Shown piece by piece: positions 53,677 through 61,278 of a DNA stretch of 64,000 nucleotides (position 1 is the first letter of the stretch; each line of letters begins with the position of its first letter). A program made the position numbers and the translations under genes. The notes under the pieces were generated by a model. It searched no databases and was not told where the DNA came from. It saw only the letters and a program-made list of their open reading frames with translations. Location of the stretch: positions 80,794-144,793 of the forward strand of contig NZ_JAWXVZ010000011.1 of assembly GCF_033843645.1 (NCBI RefSeq). Direction: 5' to 3'. This DNA comes from Pseudovibrio zosterae (GTDB lineage: Bacteria > Pseudomonadota > Alphaproteobacteria > Rhizobiales > Stappiaceae).

Positions 53677-54198
53677 TTAATTCAGGCTTACGATCGCAGC
53701 GTTCAGGAGACCGGCAAAGCCTAGCCATAGAAGATAGGGCAGGAAGAGCCAGGCTGCCAATGGACGCCGAATGGCGAATATACGTAAAGTTACGAGGCCT
53801 GTTAAGAGCAGGATACCAAGGATTCCAAGGGCAAGTAGGGGCGACTTTAGGCCAAAGAAGCTCAAGGACCACAGGCCGTTGAGAAGCATCTGGAACACAA
53901 AGAGCAACTGAAGGCGCAGCTTCTGGCCTTTGTTCGCGCCGGAGCGGTCAAACTCTATGGCGACCCAGATGGCAATGGCAATGAGCGCGTAAAGGGTGGT
54001 CCAGACCGGCGCGAACAGCCAGTTGGGCGGGCTGAAGAACGGTTTGGTGAGGCCTGCATACCACTCGGGAATGGCGGGCGCAGTGACCACGCCGCCGTAA
54101 AGGCCGGTGGCGTAACACAACAAGACCCAGCCAAGCAGGCGGCTCCAGACTACGCGGTTCTTGAGCTTGGCCTTGGTTTCATCAGAGAAACTGAACAT
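53677..54198 (-). CDS. tspO: TspO/MBR family tryptophan-rich sensory protein
   Basis: 173 residues with five membrane helices. PFFSPPNWLFAPVWTTLYALIAIA carries the family's Pro- and Trp-rich core, and LLNGLWSLSFFGLKSP the fourth-helix W-S-x2-F-F-G motif. TspO proteins bind porphyrins and are linked to oxygen and stress responses in Rhodobacter. It has about 20 extra N-terminal residues (MFSFSDETKAKLKNR). It leads the tspO-twin-TM-adenosyltransferase string. Confidence 0.88.
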   Translation of the reverse strand: MFSFSDETKAKLKNRVVWSRLLGWVLLCYATGLYGGVVTAPAIPEWYAGLTKPFFSPPNWLFAPVWTTLYALIAIAIWVAIEFDRSGANKGQKLRLQLLFVFQMLLNGLWSLSFFGLKSPLLALGILGILLLTGLVTLRIFAIRRPLAAWLFLPYLLWLGFAGLLNAAIVSLN

Positions 54199-54224
54199 GT
54201 GCCTTACGCCTCCTGTTGTTGGGC

Positions 54225-55088
54225 TTATTCCTCAGCATCTGCCGCACGGATCAGGAACCGGTCGAGCAAGCGGTTCGGCAGAATGCGGCGGAGAACTCCC
54301 ATGAGATGGGTTGGCACAGTGACGAAGTAACGGGGCTTTGCCTTTTTGGCTTCAATGGCGTGGATCAGCCGATCCACCACCGCTTCTGGCCCCAGTTTGA
54401 AACGGGTGGCTCCGCCGCTCTTCAAATGATTGAGGCGGCGATGGTAGGCCGCCTTGAACGGGGAGCGTTCGATCACCGCTTCACCCAACTCGCGGTGGAA
54501 CATGGCCATGGCGTTTTCGTTGAACTTGCTCTCGATGGGACCCGGCTCAATGAGGCTGACCTGAATGCCCGAGCCATCCAGTTCCATGCGAAGGGTGTCG
54601 GTGAGCCCTTCCAGCGCGTATTTCGTGGCGTTGTATGCGCCGCGATACTTCATGGCGATCAGCCCAAGCACTGAGGAACACTGAACAATACGGCCGTGGC
54701 GTTGCTGACGCATGACGGGCAGGACGCGGCAGGTGAGATCGTGCCAGCCGAAGAAGTTGGCTTCGAACTGGTCGCGAAAGGCCTCGACAGGCAGATCTTC
54801 AACGGCACCGGGGAGAGCGTAGGCCCCGTTGTTGAACAGGGCATCCAAACGTCCGCCGGTTTGCGCCAGCACCGCTTCTACTGCCGCTGCGATGGTCTCC
54901 GGCTTTTGGTAATCAAGCAGGAAGGCGTTGAACCCTTCCGCCCGCAAGCGCTCCACGTCCTTTTGCTGGCGGCAGGTGGGATAAACGTCCCAGCCGCGCT
55001 CTTTCAAGATCTTGGCAGCGGCATAGCCAATGCCCGTTGAGCAGCCTGTTATGAGGATGCTGCGCCCGGAAACGGTCGGTGCTGACAC
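54225..55088 (-). CDS. short-chain dehydrogenase/reductase
   Basis: 287 residues, classical SDR. TGCSTGIGYAAA (14-25) is the dinucleotide loop, NNGAYALPG stands for NNAG, CSSVLG carries the catalytic Ser and YNATKYALEG the Tyr-x3-Lys. The C-terminal tail (FVTVPTHLMGVLRRILPNRLLDRFL) is hydrophobic and basic, suggesting membrane contact. The substrate is unknown. The start is GTG at 55088, with TAGGGGC upstream. It lies 40 bp downstream of the hydroxylase gene. Confidence 0.87.
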   Translation of the reverse strand: MSAPTVSGRSILITGCSTGIGYAAAKILKERGWDVYPTCRQQKDVERLRAEGFNAFLLDYQKPETIAAAVEAVLAQTGGRLDALFNNGAYALPGAVEDLPVEAFRDQFEANFFGWHDLTCRVLPVMRQQRHGRIVQCSSVLGLIAMKYRGAYNATKYALEGLTDTLRMELDGSGIQVSLIEPGPIESKFNENAMAMFHRELGEAVIERSPFKAAYHRRLNHLKSGGATRFKLGPEAVVDRLIHAIEAKKAKPRYFVTVPTHLMGVLRRILPNRLLDRFLIRAADAEE

Positions 55089-55128
55089 GAGTTTGCCCCT
55101 ACGTGGTCGCGAAATGATGAGAAGTGGC

Positions 55129-56373
55129 TCAGATCGGGTTGCCGATCAGCAGCTTTGGTGTGGTGCCCGTGGTGCCGGCGGCTTCGCCAATGAACATCTT
55201 CTTCATGAATGGCATGCGCTCTACCAAGCCCAGACCAAGGTCGCGCACACCGCGCACCACATCCAGATCGTTGGAGAACAGGCGGTTCAGCAAATCGGTT
55301 GTGACGCCCATGCGGTAGGTGTCGAACCGGCGCCAGGTCTGATAGCGCTCCAGAATGTGGGCTGCGCCAATGTCGAGGCCAAGGCGGTGGGCATCAACCA
55401 ACACTTCGGCGAGCGCAGCCACATCCTTGAAGCCGTAGTTGAGGCCCTGACCGGCGATCGGGTGAATGCCGTGGGCGGCGTCACCGGCGAGCACGAAACG
55501 GTTGGCGATGAAGGAGCGGGCGAGCGTCAGGCTGAGCGGGAAGGCGGCGCGCGGTCCATCAAGGCGCAGCTCGCCAAGGTGGCGGCCAAAGCGGCGCTCC
55601 AGCTCGATTTCGAAGGTGAACTCGTCGCCTTTCACGAGGCGCTCGGCTTCCAGCGTCTTTTCCGTCCAGACGATGGAGGAGCGGTTGCCGGTGAGCGGCA
55701 GGATGGCAAATGGGCCCGAGGGCAGGAAGTGCTCTTCGGCGCGGCCGTTATGCGGGCGCTCGTGGGCAACTGTTGTGACAATGCCGGACTGTTTGTAATC
55801 CCAGCGGTTGACGGCAATTCCGGCAAGACCGCGCAGCTTGGACTTTACGCCATCGGCGGCCACGAGCAGGCGGGAATGAAGCATTTCGCCGGAGCGCAGG
55901 CGGATGGTGACAGAAGCCGCGTCGGTGGAGAAGTCGTCGATGCTCTCTGGTGCGATGATGGTAACACCCTCGCGGACCGCCTCATCATATAGCGCACCAA
56001 CCATGCGGTTGTTTGGGACCATGTGCGCGAACGGCTCGCCTTCCTCAACTTCACCGTCGAATGTGAGGTATACCGGGCGCACGCTGTCATGAAGCTTGCT
56101 GTCCGTGACGATCATGTCGTTGATGGGCTGGGCCTCGGGCTCAAGCTTGTGCCAGACGCCGAGCTGATCCAGCATGCGGGTCGCTGCAGCGGCGATGGCT
56201 GAGGCGCGCGGATCATTCTCGATGGCTGAGCGGGGGCGCAGGTCGACCAGAGCGACCTTCATGGAAGGCTCGGACTGCTTCAACGCCAGTGCCAATGACA
56301 GACCCACATAACCGCCGCCTCCGATGACCACGTCTAGCATTTCATCAGCAGCGGACATATTTTCTTCACTCAT
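55129..56373 (-). CDS. UbiH/UbiF/COQ6-family FAD-dependent hydroxylase
   Basis: 414 residues. Class A flavin monooxygenase: GGGGYVGLSLALAL binds FAD, LVAADGVKSKLR is the DG motif and FVLAGDAAHGIHPIAGQGLNYG the second FAD motif. The family adds hydroxyls to the ubiquinone ring. Which ring position it acts on (UbiH, UbiF or the alphaproteobacterial multi-position UbiL/UbiM type) cannot be told. An alternative ATG at 56358 is possible. It is divergent from tesB. Confidence 0.9.
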   Translation of the reverse strand: MSEENMSAADEMLDVVIGGGGYVGLSLALALKQSEPSMKVALVDLRPRSAIENDPRASAIAAAATRMLDQLGVWHKLEPEAQPINDMIVTDSKLHDSVRPVYLTFDGEVEEGEPFAHMVPNNRMVGALYDEAVREGVTIIAPESIDDFSTDAASVTIRLRSGEMLHSRLLVAADGVKSKLRGLAGIAVNRWDYKQSGIVTTVAHERPHNGRAEEHFLPSGPFAILPLTGNRSSIVWTEKTLEAERLVKGDEFTFEIELERRFGRHLGELRLDGPRAAFPLSLTLARSFIANRFVLAGDAAHGIHPIAGQGLNYGFKDVAALAEVLVDAHRLGLDIGAAHILERYQTWRRFDTYRMGVTTDLLNRLFSNDLDVVRGVRDLGLGLVERMPFMKKMFIGEAAGTTGTTPKLLIGNPI

Positions 56374-56483
56374 CGGTTTACCTGTGCGTTGTGGGCTGCG
56401 CTGTTGGTCCCATTGACTTAAGCTCCACGACCCTGCGTAGTCGTAGGCAACACTTAGTACATATCTGAAGTAGGAATGTCGTT

Positions 56484-57359
56484 ATGACAAGCGCTGTTAC
56501 AGCTCTTTTGGACATACTTGATCTTGAACCGCTCGAACACAATCTGTTTCGCGGACGCAGTCCACAAGCTGGATGGCAGCGTGTTTTCGGTGGTCAGGTG
56601 ATCGGTCAAGCCCTTGTGGCGGCTTCGCGAACGGTGGAGGACAGCCGGTCCGTCCATTCGTTGCACGGCTATTTTCTGCGCCCTGGTGATCCTCAGGTGC
56701 CGATCATCTACGAGGTGGATCGCATTCGCGACGGCGGCAGCTTTACCACGCGCCGGGTGGTGGCAATCCAGCACGGCAAGGCGATTTTCTCCATGTCGGC
56801 GTCGTTCCAGGTGCATGAAGAAGGCATCGAGCACCAGATCGACATGCCGGATGTGCCCAAGCCCGAAGATCTGATCAGCGAGAAAGAGCTCAAGGAGAAG
56901 TTCATTGACCACGCGCCCGAGGCGGTGAAGCGCTACTGGCGCCGGGAACGCCCGATTGAGCTGCGTCCGGTGGACTACACCCACTTCCTGAGCAGCAAGA
57001 AGTTGCCGCCCTACCAGCATGTCTGGGTGCGGGCGACGGCGCCGCTGCCAGATGATCCGCGTTTGCACCAGTGTGTTCTGGCCTATGCCTCGGACATGAC
57101 GCTTCTGGATACGGCGCTTTATCCGCATGGCCGTTCCGTGTTTGACAGCAGCCTGCAGGTGGCAAGCCTCGACCACGCCATGTGGTTCCACCGTCCGTTC
57201 CGTGCGGACGAATGGTTGCTCTACACGCAGGACAGCCCAACCACCACGGGCGCGCGCGGCTTCAACCGCGGCAGCCTTTATACCCGCGACGGGGTGCTGG
57301 TTGCGTCCACTGCGCAGGAAGGTCTGACCCGGTTGCGGGACGATGCAAAGGAAAAGTGA
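56484..57359 (+). CDS. tesB: acyl-CoA thioesterase II
   Basis: 291 residues, double hot-dog fold. It hydrolyses medium- and long-chain acyl-CoA to free acid and CoA. N-half blocks are FRGRSPQAGWQRVFGGQVI and VHSLHGYFLRPGD; the C-half has VASLDHAMWFHRPFRADEWLLY with the catalytic Asp (LDH context) and GARGFNRGSLYTRDG. The length and both blocks match TesB. It ends convergently with tlpA. Confidence 0.94.
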   Translation: MTSAVTALLDILDLEPLEHNLFRGRSPQAGWQRVFGGQVIGQALVAASRTVEDSRSVHSLHGYFLRPGDPQVPIIYEVDRIRDGGSFTTRRVVAIQHGKAIFSMSASFQVHEEGIEHQIDMPDVPKPEDLISEKELKEKFIDHAPEAVKRYWRRERPIELRPVDYTHFLSSKKLPPYQHVWVRATAPLPDDPRLHQCVLAYASDMTLLDTALYPHGRSVFDSSLQVASLDHAMWFHRPFRADEWLLYTQDSPTTTGARGFNRGSLYTRDGVLVASTAQEGLTRLRDDAKEK

Positions 57360-57384
57360 GGGTTATTTCGATATCGAAATGACC

Positions 57385-57410
57385 GAGGCTCAGAGTCAGC
57401 TCTGAGCCTC
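57385..57410. other. perfect hairpin at the tesB/tlpA convergence
   Basis: GAGGCTCAGAG (57385-57395), loop TCAG, CTCTGAGCCTC (57400-57410): an 11 bp perfect stem that includes the tlpA stop codon. No T-tract follows on either strand, so it may act with Rho or protect 3' ends. Confidence 0.65.
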
Positions 57411-58055
57411 AATGGCGCGATTGACCAGTTTCAGTGCCTCCGGTGCAGCCCAATCTGCCGGACCATACATGGTGCCGATCTCACAGCCGTCCTCACCAAC
57501 CATAATAGTGGTTGGCAAGCCCAGTGCGCGGGCCTTGGCCCGTAGGTCGTTGAAGACCTTCATGCTGTTGTCAGAGTAGTAGGCGAGGTGACTGACACCG
57601 ACCTCCTCAAGGAAGGCGAGTTGCTTGTCGTCGGTATCGTTCCTGTCGACATTGACCGCAATCACGTTGAACACGTCGCCGCCCATCTCGGCCTGCAGGC
57701 GGTCCAGATGCGGCATTTCCTTGCGGCAAGGTGCACACCACGTGGCCCAGATGTTCAGGAGCTTGGTTCCTTCAATGTCTGCGAGAGAAATCGGGGTGCC
57801 GTCGGCAGTCTTGAAGGTGAGATCGCCTACCGAGAGAGGGTTTTGAGCTGGCAAAAAAGCCGCAACTTCACCGGTCGCGAGCGGTTTCAGCTGGGAGGCA
57901 GCCGTCATGGAAGACTGACAGACGTTGGCAGTGGCACTGCCCGCGACTTGCGTTTGATAGAGGTAGATCCCGCCCAGACCGACAATTAATCCGGCCAAAC
58001 CTGCGACAAGGGCTTTTCGAAGTCCAAAGTTTCCGGTAGTGGTCGAACTCTTCAT
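57396..58055 (-). CDS. tlpA: TlpA-type membrane-tethered thioredoxin
   Basis: 219 residues from ATG at 58055. One N-terminal membrane anchor (ALVAGLAGLIVGLGGIYLY, about 15-33) holds a periplasmic thioredoxin domain with Cys107-Ala-Pro-Cys110 in NIWATWCAPCRKEMP, and a cis-proline in GLPTTIMV. TlpA reduces copper-site cysteines for cytochrome oxidase assembly in Bradyrhizobium. Divergent from argH with 30 bp between starts, a conserved neighbourhood. Extra cysteines at 46 and in DGCEIG could form a structural disulfide. Confidence 0.9.
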   Translation of the reverse strand: MKSSTTTGNFGLRKALVAGLAGLIVGLGGIYLYQTQVAGSATANVCQSSMTAASQLKPLATGEVAAFLPAQNPLSVGDLTFKTADGTPISLADIEGTKLLNIWATWCAPCRKEMPHLDRLQAEMGGDVFNVIAVNVDRNDTDDKQLAFLEEVGVSHLAYYSDNSMKVFNDLRAKARALGLPTTIMVGEDGCEIGTMYGPADWAAPEALKLVNRAIEAQS

Positions 58056-58085
58056 ATCAATTCCCAAAGATTAAGAGGGCGTTAC

Positions 58086-59483
58086 ATGAGCAACCGCATG
58101 TGGGGCGGTCGGTTTGCCGAGGGACCCGACGCAATCATGGAAGAAATCAATGCGTCTATCGATTTCGACCAAAAGCTGTACAAACAGGATATCGCTGGGT
58201 CTCAGGCGCATGTACGCATGTTGGCAGAGCAAGGTATCGTTTCAAGCGATGATGCCGAAAAGATTGTCAACGGTCTAAACACAATCTTGTCAGAGATTGT
58301 GGCAGGAACCTTCAAATTTTCGCGTGCGCTGGAAGACATCCACATGAACATTGAGGCACGCCTTGCAGAGCTGATTGGTCCAGCCGCCGGCCGCCTGCAC
58401 ACTGCGCGCTCCCGTAACGACCAGGTGGCAACGGATTTCCGCTTGTGGGTACGGGACACGCTGGATGATCTGGAAGCGCAGCTTACGGAACTGATTCAGA
58501 CGCTTGCCGAGAAGGCGGAGCTGCATGCGGGCGATGTGATGCCAGGCTTTACGCACCTGCAGTCTGCGCAGCCGGTGACCTTTGGCCACCACATGATGGC
58601 GTATGTCGAGATGTTTGCCCGTGACCGGTCCCGTGTCCGCGATGCGCGCGAGCGCATGAACGAGAGCCCGCTGGGCAGCGCCGCCCTTGCGGGTACATCC
58701 TTCCCGATTGACCGTGAGATGACCGCCAAGGCGCTGGGCTTTGACCGCCCAACCGCCAACTCTCTGGATGGTGTGTCAGACCGTGACTTCGTGCTGGAAG
58801 CGCTGGCAGATGCCTCTATTTGCGCCATGCATCTGTCTCGTCTGGCGGAAGAGATCGTGATCTGGTGTTCTGCACAGTTCAATTTCATCAAGCTTTCCGA
58901 CAAGTTCTCTACCGGCTCTTCCATCATGCCGCAAAAGAAGAACCCGGATGCCGCTGAACTGGTGCGTGCCAAGACCGGCCGTATTTACGGGGCTTTGAAT
59001 GCGCTTCTGGTGATGATGAAAGGGCTTCCGCTGACCTATTCCAAGGACATGCAGGAAGACAAGGAGCAGGCGTTTGACGCGCTGCCGAACCTTTCTCTGG
59101 CGCTGGCTGCCATGACTGGCATGGTGCGCGACATGGAACCAAACACCAAGGTGATGAAGAAGGCTGCGGGGTCTGGCTACTCCACCGCAACCGACCTGGC
59201 GGACTGGTGCGTGCGCGTTTTGGGCATGCCGTTCCGCGATGCACACCATGTGACCGGTGCATTGGTTGCCAAGGCGGTTGAGAAAAATGTGGAGTTGCAT
59301 AAGCTCACACTGGAAGAGATGCAGAGCGTGGAGCCAAACATCACGGATGATGTGTACAGTGTTCTGTCTGTCGACAAGTCCGTGCGTAGCCGCGTCAGCT
59401 ATGGGGGCACCAGTCCGGTGAACGTGCGCAAACAAGCGCGCCGGTGGCTGAAGCAGTTGGAACGTGAGGCGAAACGGTCCTGA
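58086..59483 (+). CDS. argH: argininosuccinate lyase
   Basis: 465 residues. It splits argininosuccinate into arginine and fumarate. SNRMWGGRFAEGPDAIMEEI is the family N-terminus, HTARSRNDQVATDFRLW carries substrate contacts, and GSSIMPQKKNPDAAELVR is the fumarase-superfamily signature with the catalytic Ser loop. It begins the argH-lptM-lysA string. The 136 bp gap to lptM shows no gene. Confidence 0.96.
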   Translation: MSNRMWGGRFAEGPDAIMEEINASIDFDQKLYKQDIAGSQAHVRMLAEQGIVSSDDAEKIVNGLNTILSEIVAGTFKFSRALEDIHMNIEARLAELIGPAAGRLHTARSRNDQVATDFRLWVRDTLDDLEAQLTELIQTLAEKAELHAGDVMPGFTHLQSAQPVTFGHHMMAYVEMFARDRSRVRDARERMNESPLGSAALAGTSFPIDREMTAKALGFDRPTANSLDGVSDRDFVLEALADASICAMHLSRLAEEIVIWCSAQFNFIKLSDKFSTGSSIMPQKKNPDAAELVRAKTGRIYGALNALLVMMKGLPLTYSKDMQEDKEQAFDALPNLSLALAAMTGMVRDMEPNTKVMKKAAGSGYSTATDLADWCVRVLGMPFRDAHHVTGALVAKAVEKNVELHKLTLEEMQSVEPNITDDVYSVLSVDKSVRSRVSYGGTSPVNVRKQARRWLKQLEREAKRS

Positions 59484-59619
59484 ATCTTTACAGAAACTGG
59501 ACCCTTGATGTTCGCCAAAAAGCGATGCATGGAATAACCAGTTGGCCCCGGAGAAATTCAGGGGTCAGCGTCCGGCAGGCGAACACGGTTTAATGATGGG
59601 ATAGCCATCAACTGGAGTT

Positions 59620-59856
59620 ATGAAGAGAATGAGCAGTCAATTCTCGAAGGTCGCGCCGAAACTGGTCACTGTTGCTGTGGTGGCTGGTCTTGCCATGAGC
59701 GTGGCAGCTTGCGGGCGTAAAGGAAGTCTCGAGCCGGTTCGTGCGGAAGCGCCGCAGACGCAGGATCAGGCCGTGGTTTCCAAAACACCGGAGGCCCCTG
59801 AGGTCAAGGAACAGAAGTCCTTTTTTCTGGATCCGCTGATCGACCCGGGCCTCTAG
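59620..59856 (+). CDS. lptM: LptM-like small outer-membrane lipoprotein
   Basis: 78 residues. A signal peptide ends in the lipobox VAACG with Cys31, followed by the diagnostic GRKGSLEPV (LptM/YifL motif CGxKGxLxxP). The tail is polar and ends FFLDPLIDPGL. E. coli LptM binds LptD-LptE and helps disulfide maturation. The ATG at 59620 sits close to GGAG; ATG at 59629 has better spacing, so the first three residues are uncertain. Its location between argH and lysA is conserved in Rhizobiales. Confidence 0.83.
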   Translation: MKRMSSQFSKVAPKLVTVAVVAGLAMSVAACGRKGSLEPVRAEAPQTQDQAVVSKTPEAPEVKEQKSFFLDPLIDPGL

Positions 59857-59907
59857 TCGCTTTTCGGCCTATCAAGTGAGGGGATAGGCCATCTAGAGGA
59901 TCTGGCA

Positions 59908-61179
59908 GTGCATCACTTCACTTACAAGAACGGCGCGTTGTTCGCCGAAGGTGTGTCTGTTCCCGAAATCGCCGAGAGCGTGGGAACTCCATTCTATTGT
60001 TATTCACGCGCGACGCTTGAACGCCATTTTGGTGTTTTCAAGGAAGCCTTTGCCAGCGTGGATCATCTTGTTTGTTATGCACTGAAAGCGAACTCCAACC
60101 TTGCCGTGTTGAAACTGCTCGCCAATCTGGGGGCGGGCATGGACGTGGTCTCTGAAGGAGAGCTGCGCCGTGCGCTGACCGCGGGTGTGGCCCCTCAAAA
60201 GATCGTTTTCTCCGGTGTGGGCAAGACCCGCGCGGAAATGCGGTTTGCGCTTGAGGCAGGTATCCTGTGCTTCAATGTGGAGTCCGAGCCGGAACTGAAG
60301 CGGCTTTCACAGGTCGCCAGCGCCATGGGCAAGGTGGCGCCGGTATCCTTGCGCATCAACCCGGATGTTGATGCCCAGACCCACGCCAAGATCTCCACCG
60401 GCAAGGCGGAAAACAAGTTCGGCATTCCGTGGCAGCGCGCCCGGGAAGTCTATGGACACGCCGCTGCACTGCCGGGCCTCAAGGTGACCGGCATCGACAT
60501 GCACATCGGGTCGCAGATCACCACACTGGAACCCTTTGACAGCGCATTCTCTCGCCTTGGTGAGCTGATTGAAACGCTGAAGGCAGATGGCCACGAGATT
60601 GAGCACGTGGACGTGGGCGGCGGCCTTGGTATCCCTTATTCTGATGAGATGCACGCCCCTGATCCCCTTGCCTATGCTGAAGTGGTGCGCAAGCACGTCG
60701 AAAAACTCGGTTGCAAGGTGATCTTCGAGCCGGGCCGCATGATTGCGGGCAACGCGGGCATTCTGGTGACAGAGACGATCTACGTGAAAGAAGGCGAAGC
60801 AAAGAACTTCGTTATCGTGGATGCAGCCATGAATGATCTTATTCGGCCAACGCTTTACGAAGCGCATCACGATGTGGGTGCGGTGAGCGAAGCGCGCCAG
60901 AACGGTCCGACAATGAAGGCGGATGTGGTGGGACCGGTTTGCGAGACCGGCGATTACATTGCGCTCGACCGAGAGATGCCCAAAGTTGAGGAGGGCGACC
61001 TGATTGCGGTGTACTCCGCCGGGGCCTATGGCGCGACCCAATCTTCCACCTACAACACCCGTTTGTTGGTGCCAGAGGTCATGGTGGACGGCGACAAGTT
61101 TGCCGTGATCCGCAAGCGCCAAACCTATGAAGAGCTGTTGGGCCAAGACGTTATGCCGGAGTGGCTCACTGAAAACTGA
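59908..61179 (+). CDS. lysA: diaminopimelate decarboxylase
   Basis: 423 residues. It decarboxylates meso-diaminopimelate to lysine using PLP. Lys60 in VCYALKANSN binds PLP; HIGSQI, HVDVGGGLGIPY and FEPGRMIAGNAG are fold-III motifs; GPVCETGDYIA carries the partner-subunit cysteine. The start is GTG at 59908, after AGAGGA. It follows lptM by 51 bp. Confidence 0.96.
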   Translation: MHHFTYKNGALFAEGVSVPEIAESVGTPFYCYSRATLERHFGVFKEAFASVDHLVCYALKANSNLAVLKLLANLGAGMDVVSEGELRRALTAGVAPQKIVFSGVGKTRAEMRFALEAGILCFNVESEPELKRLSQVASAMGKVAPVSLRINPDVDAQTHAKISTGKAENKFGIPWQRAREVYGHAAALPGLKVTGIDMHIGSQITTLEPFDSAFSRLGELIETLKADGHEIEHVDVGGGLGIPYSDEMHAPDPLAYAEVVRKHVEKLGCKVIFEPGRMIAGNAGILVTETIYVKEGEAKNFVIVDAAMNDLIRPTLYEAHHDVGAVSEARQNGPTMKADVVGPVCETGDYIALDREMPKVEEGDLIAVYSAGAYGATQSSTYNTRLLVPEVMVDGDKFAVIRKRQTYEELLGQDVMPEWLTEN

Positions 61180-61278
61180 TAGGCCGAAGAAACTTTCCTA
61201 GCGGAAGTTAATTGCTCCTTGTCACTGATCGCCCTATGCTCCACGTTAAAAGAGATAATAAGCGATCAGTGAGGCCCC

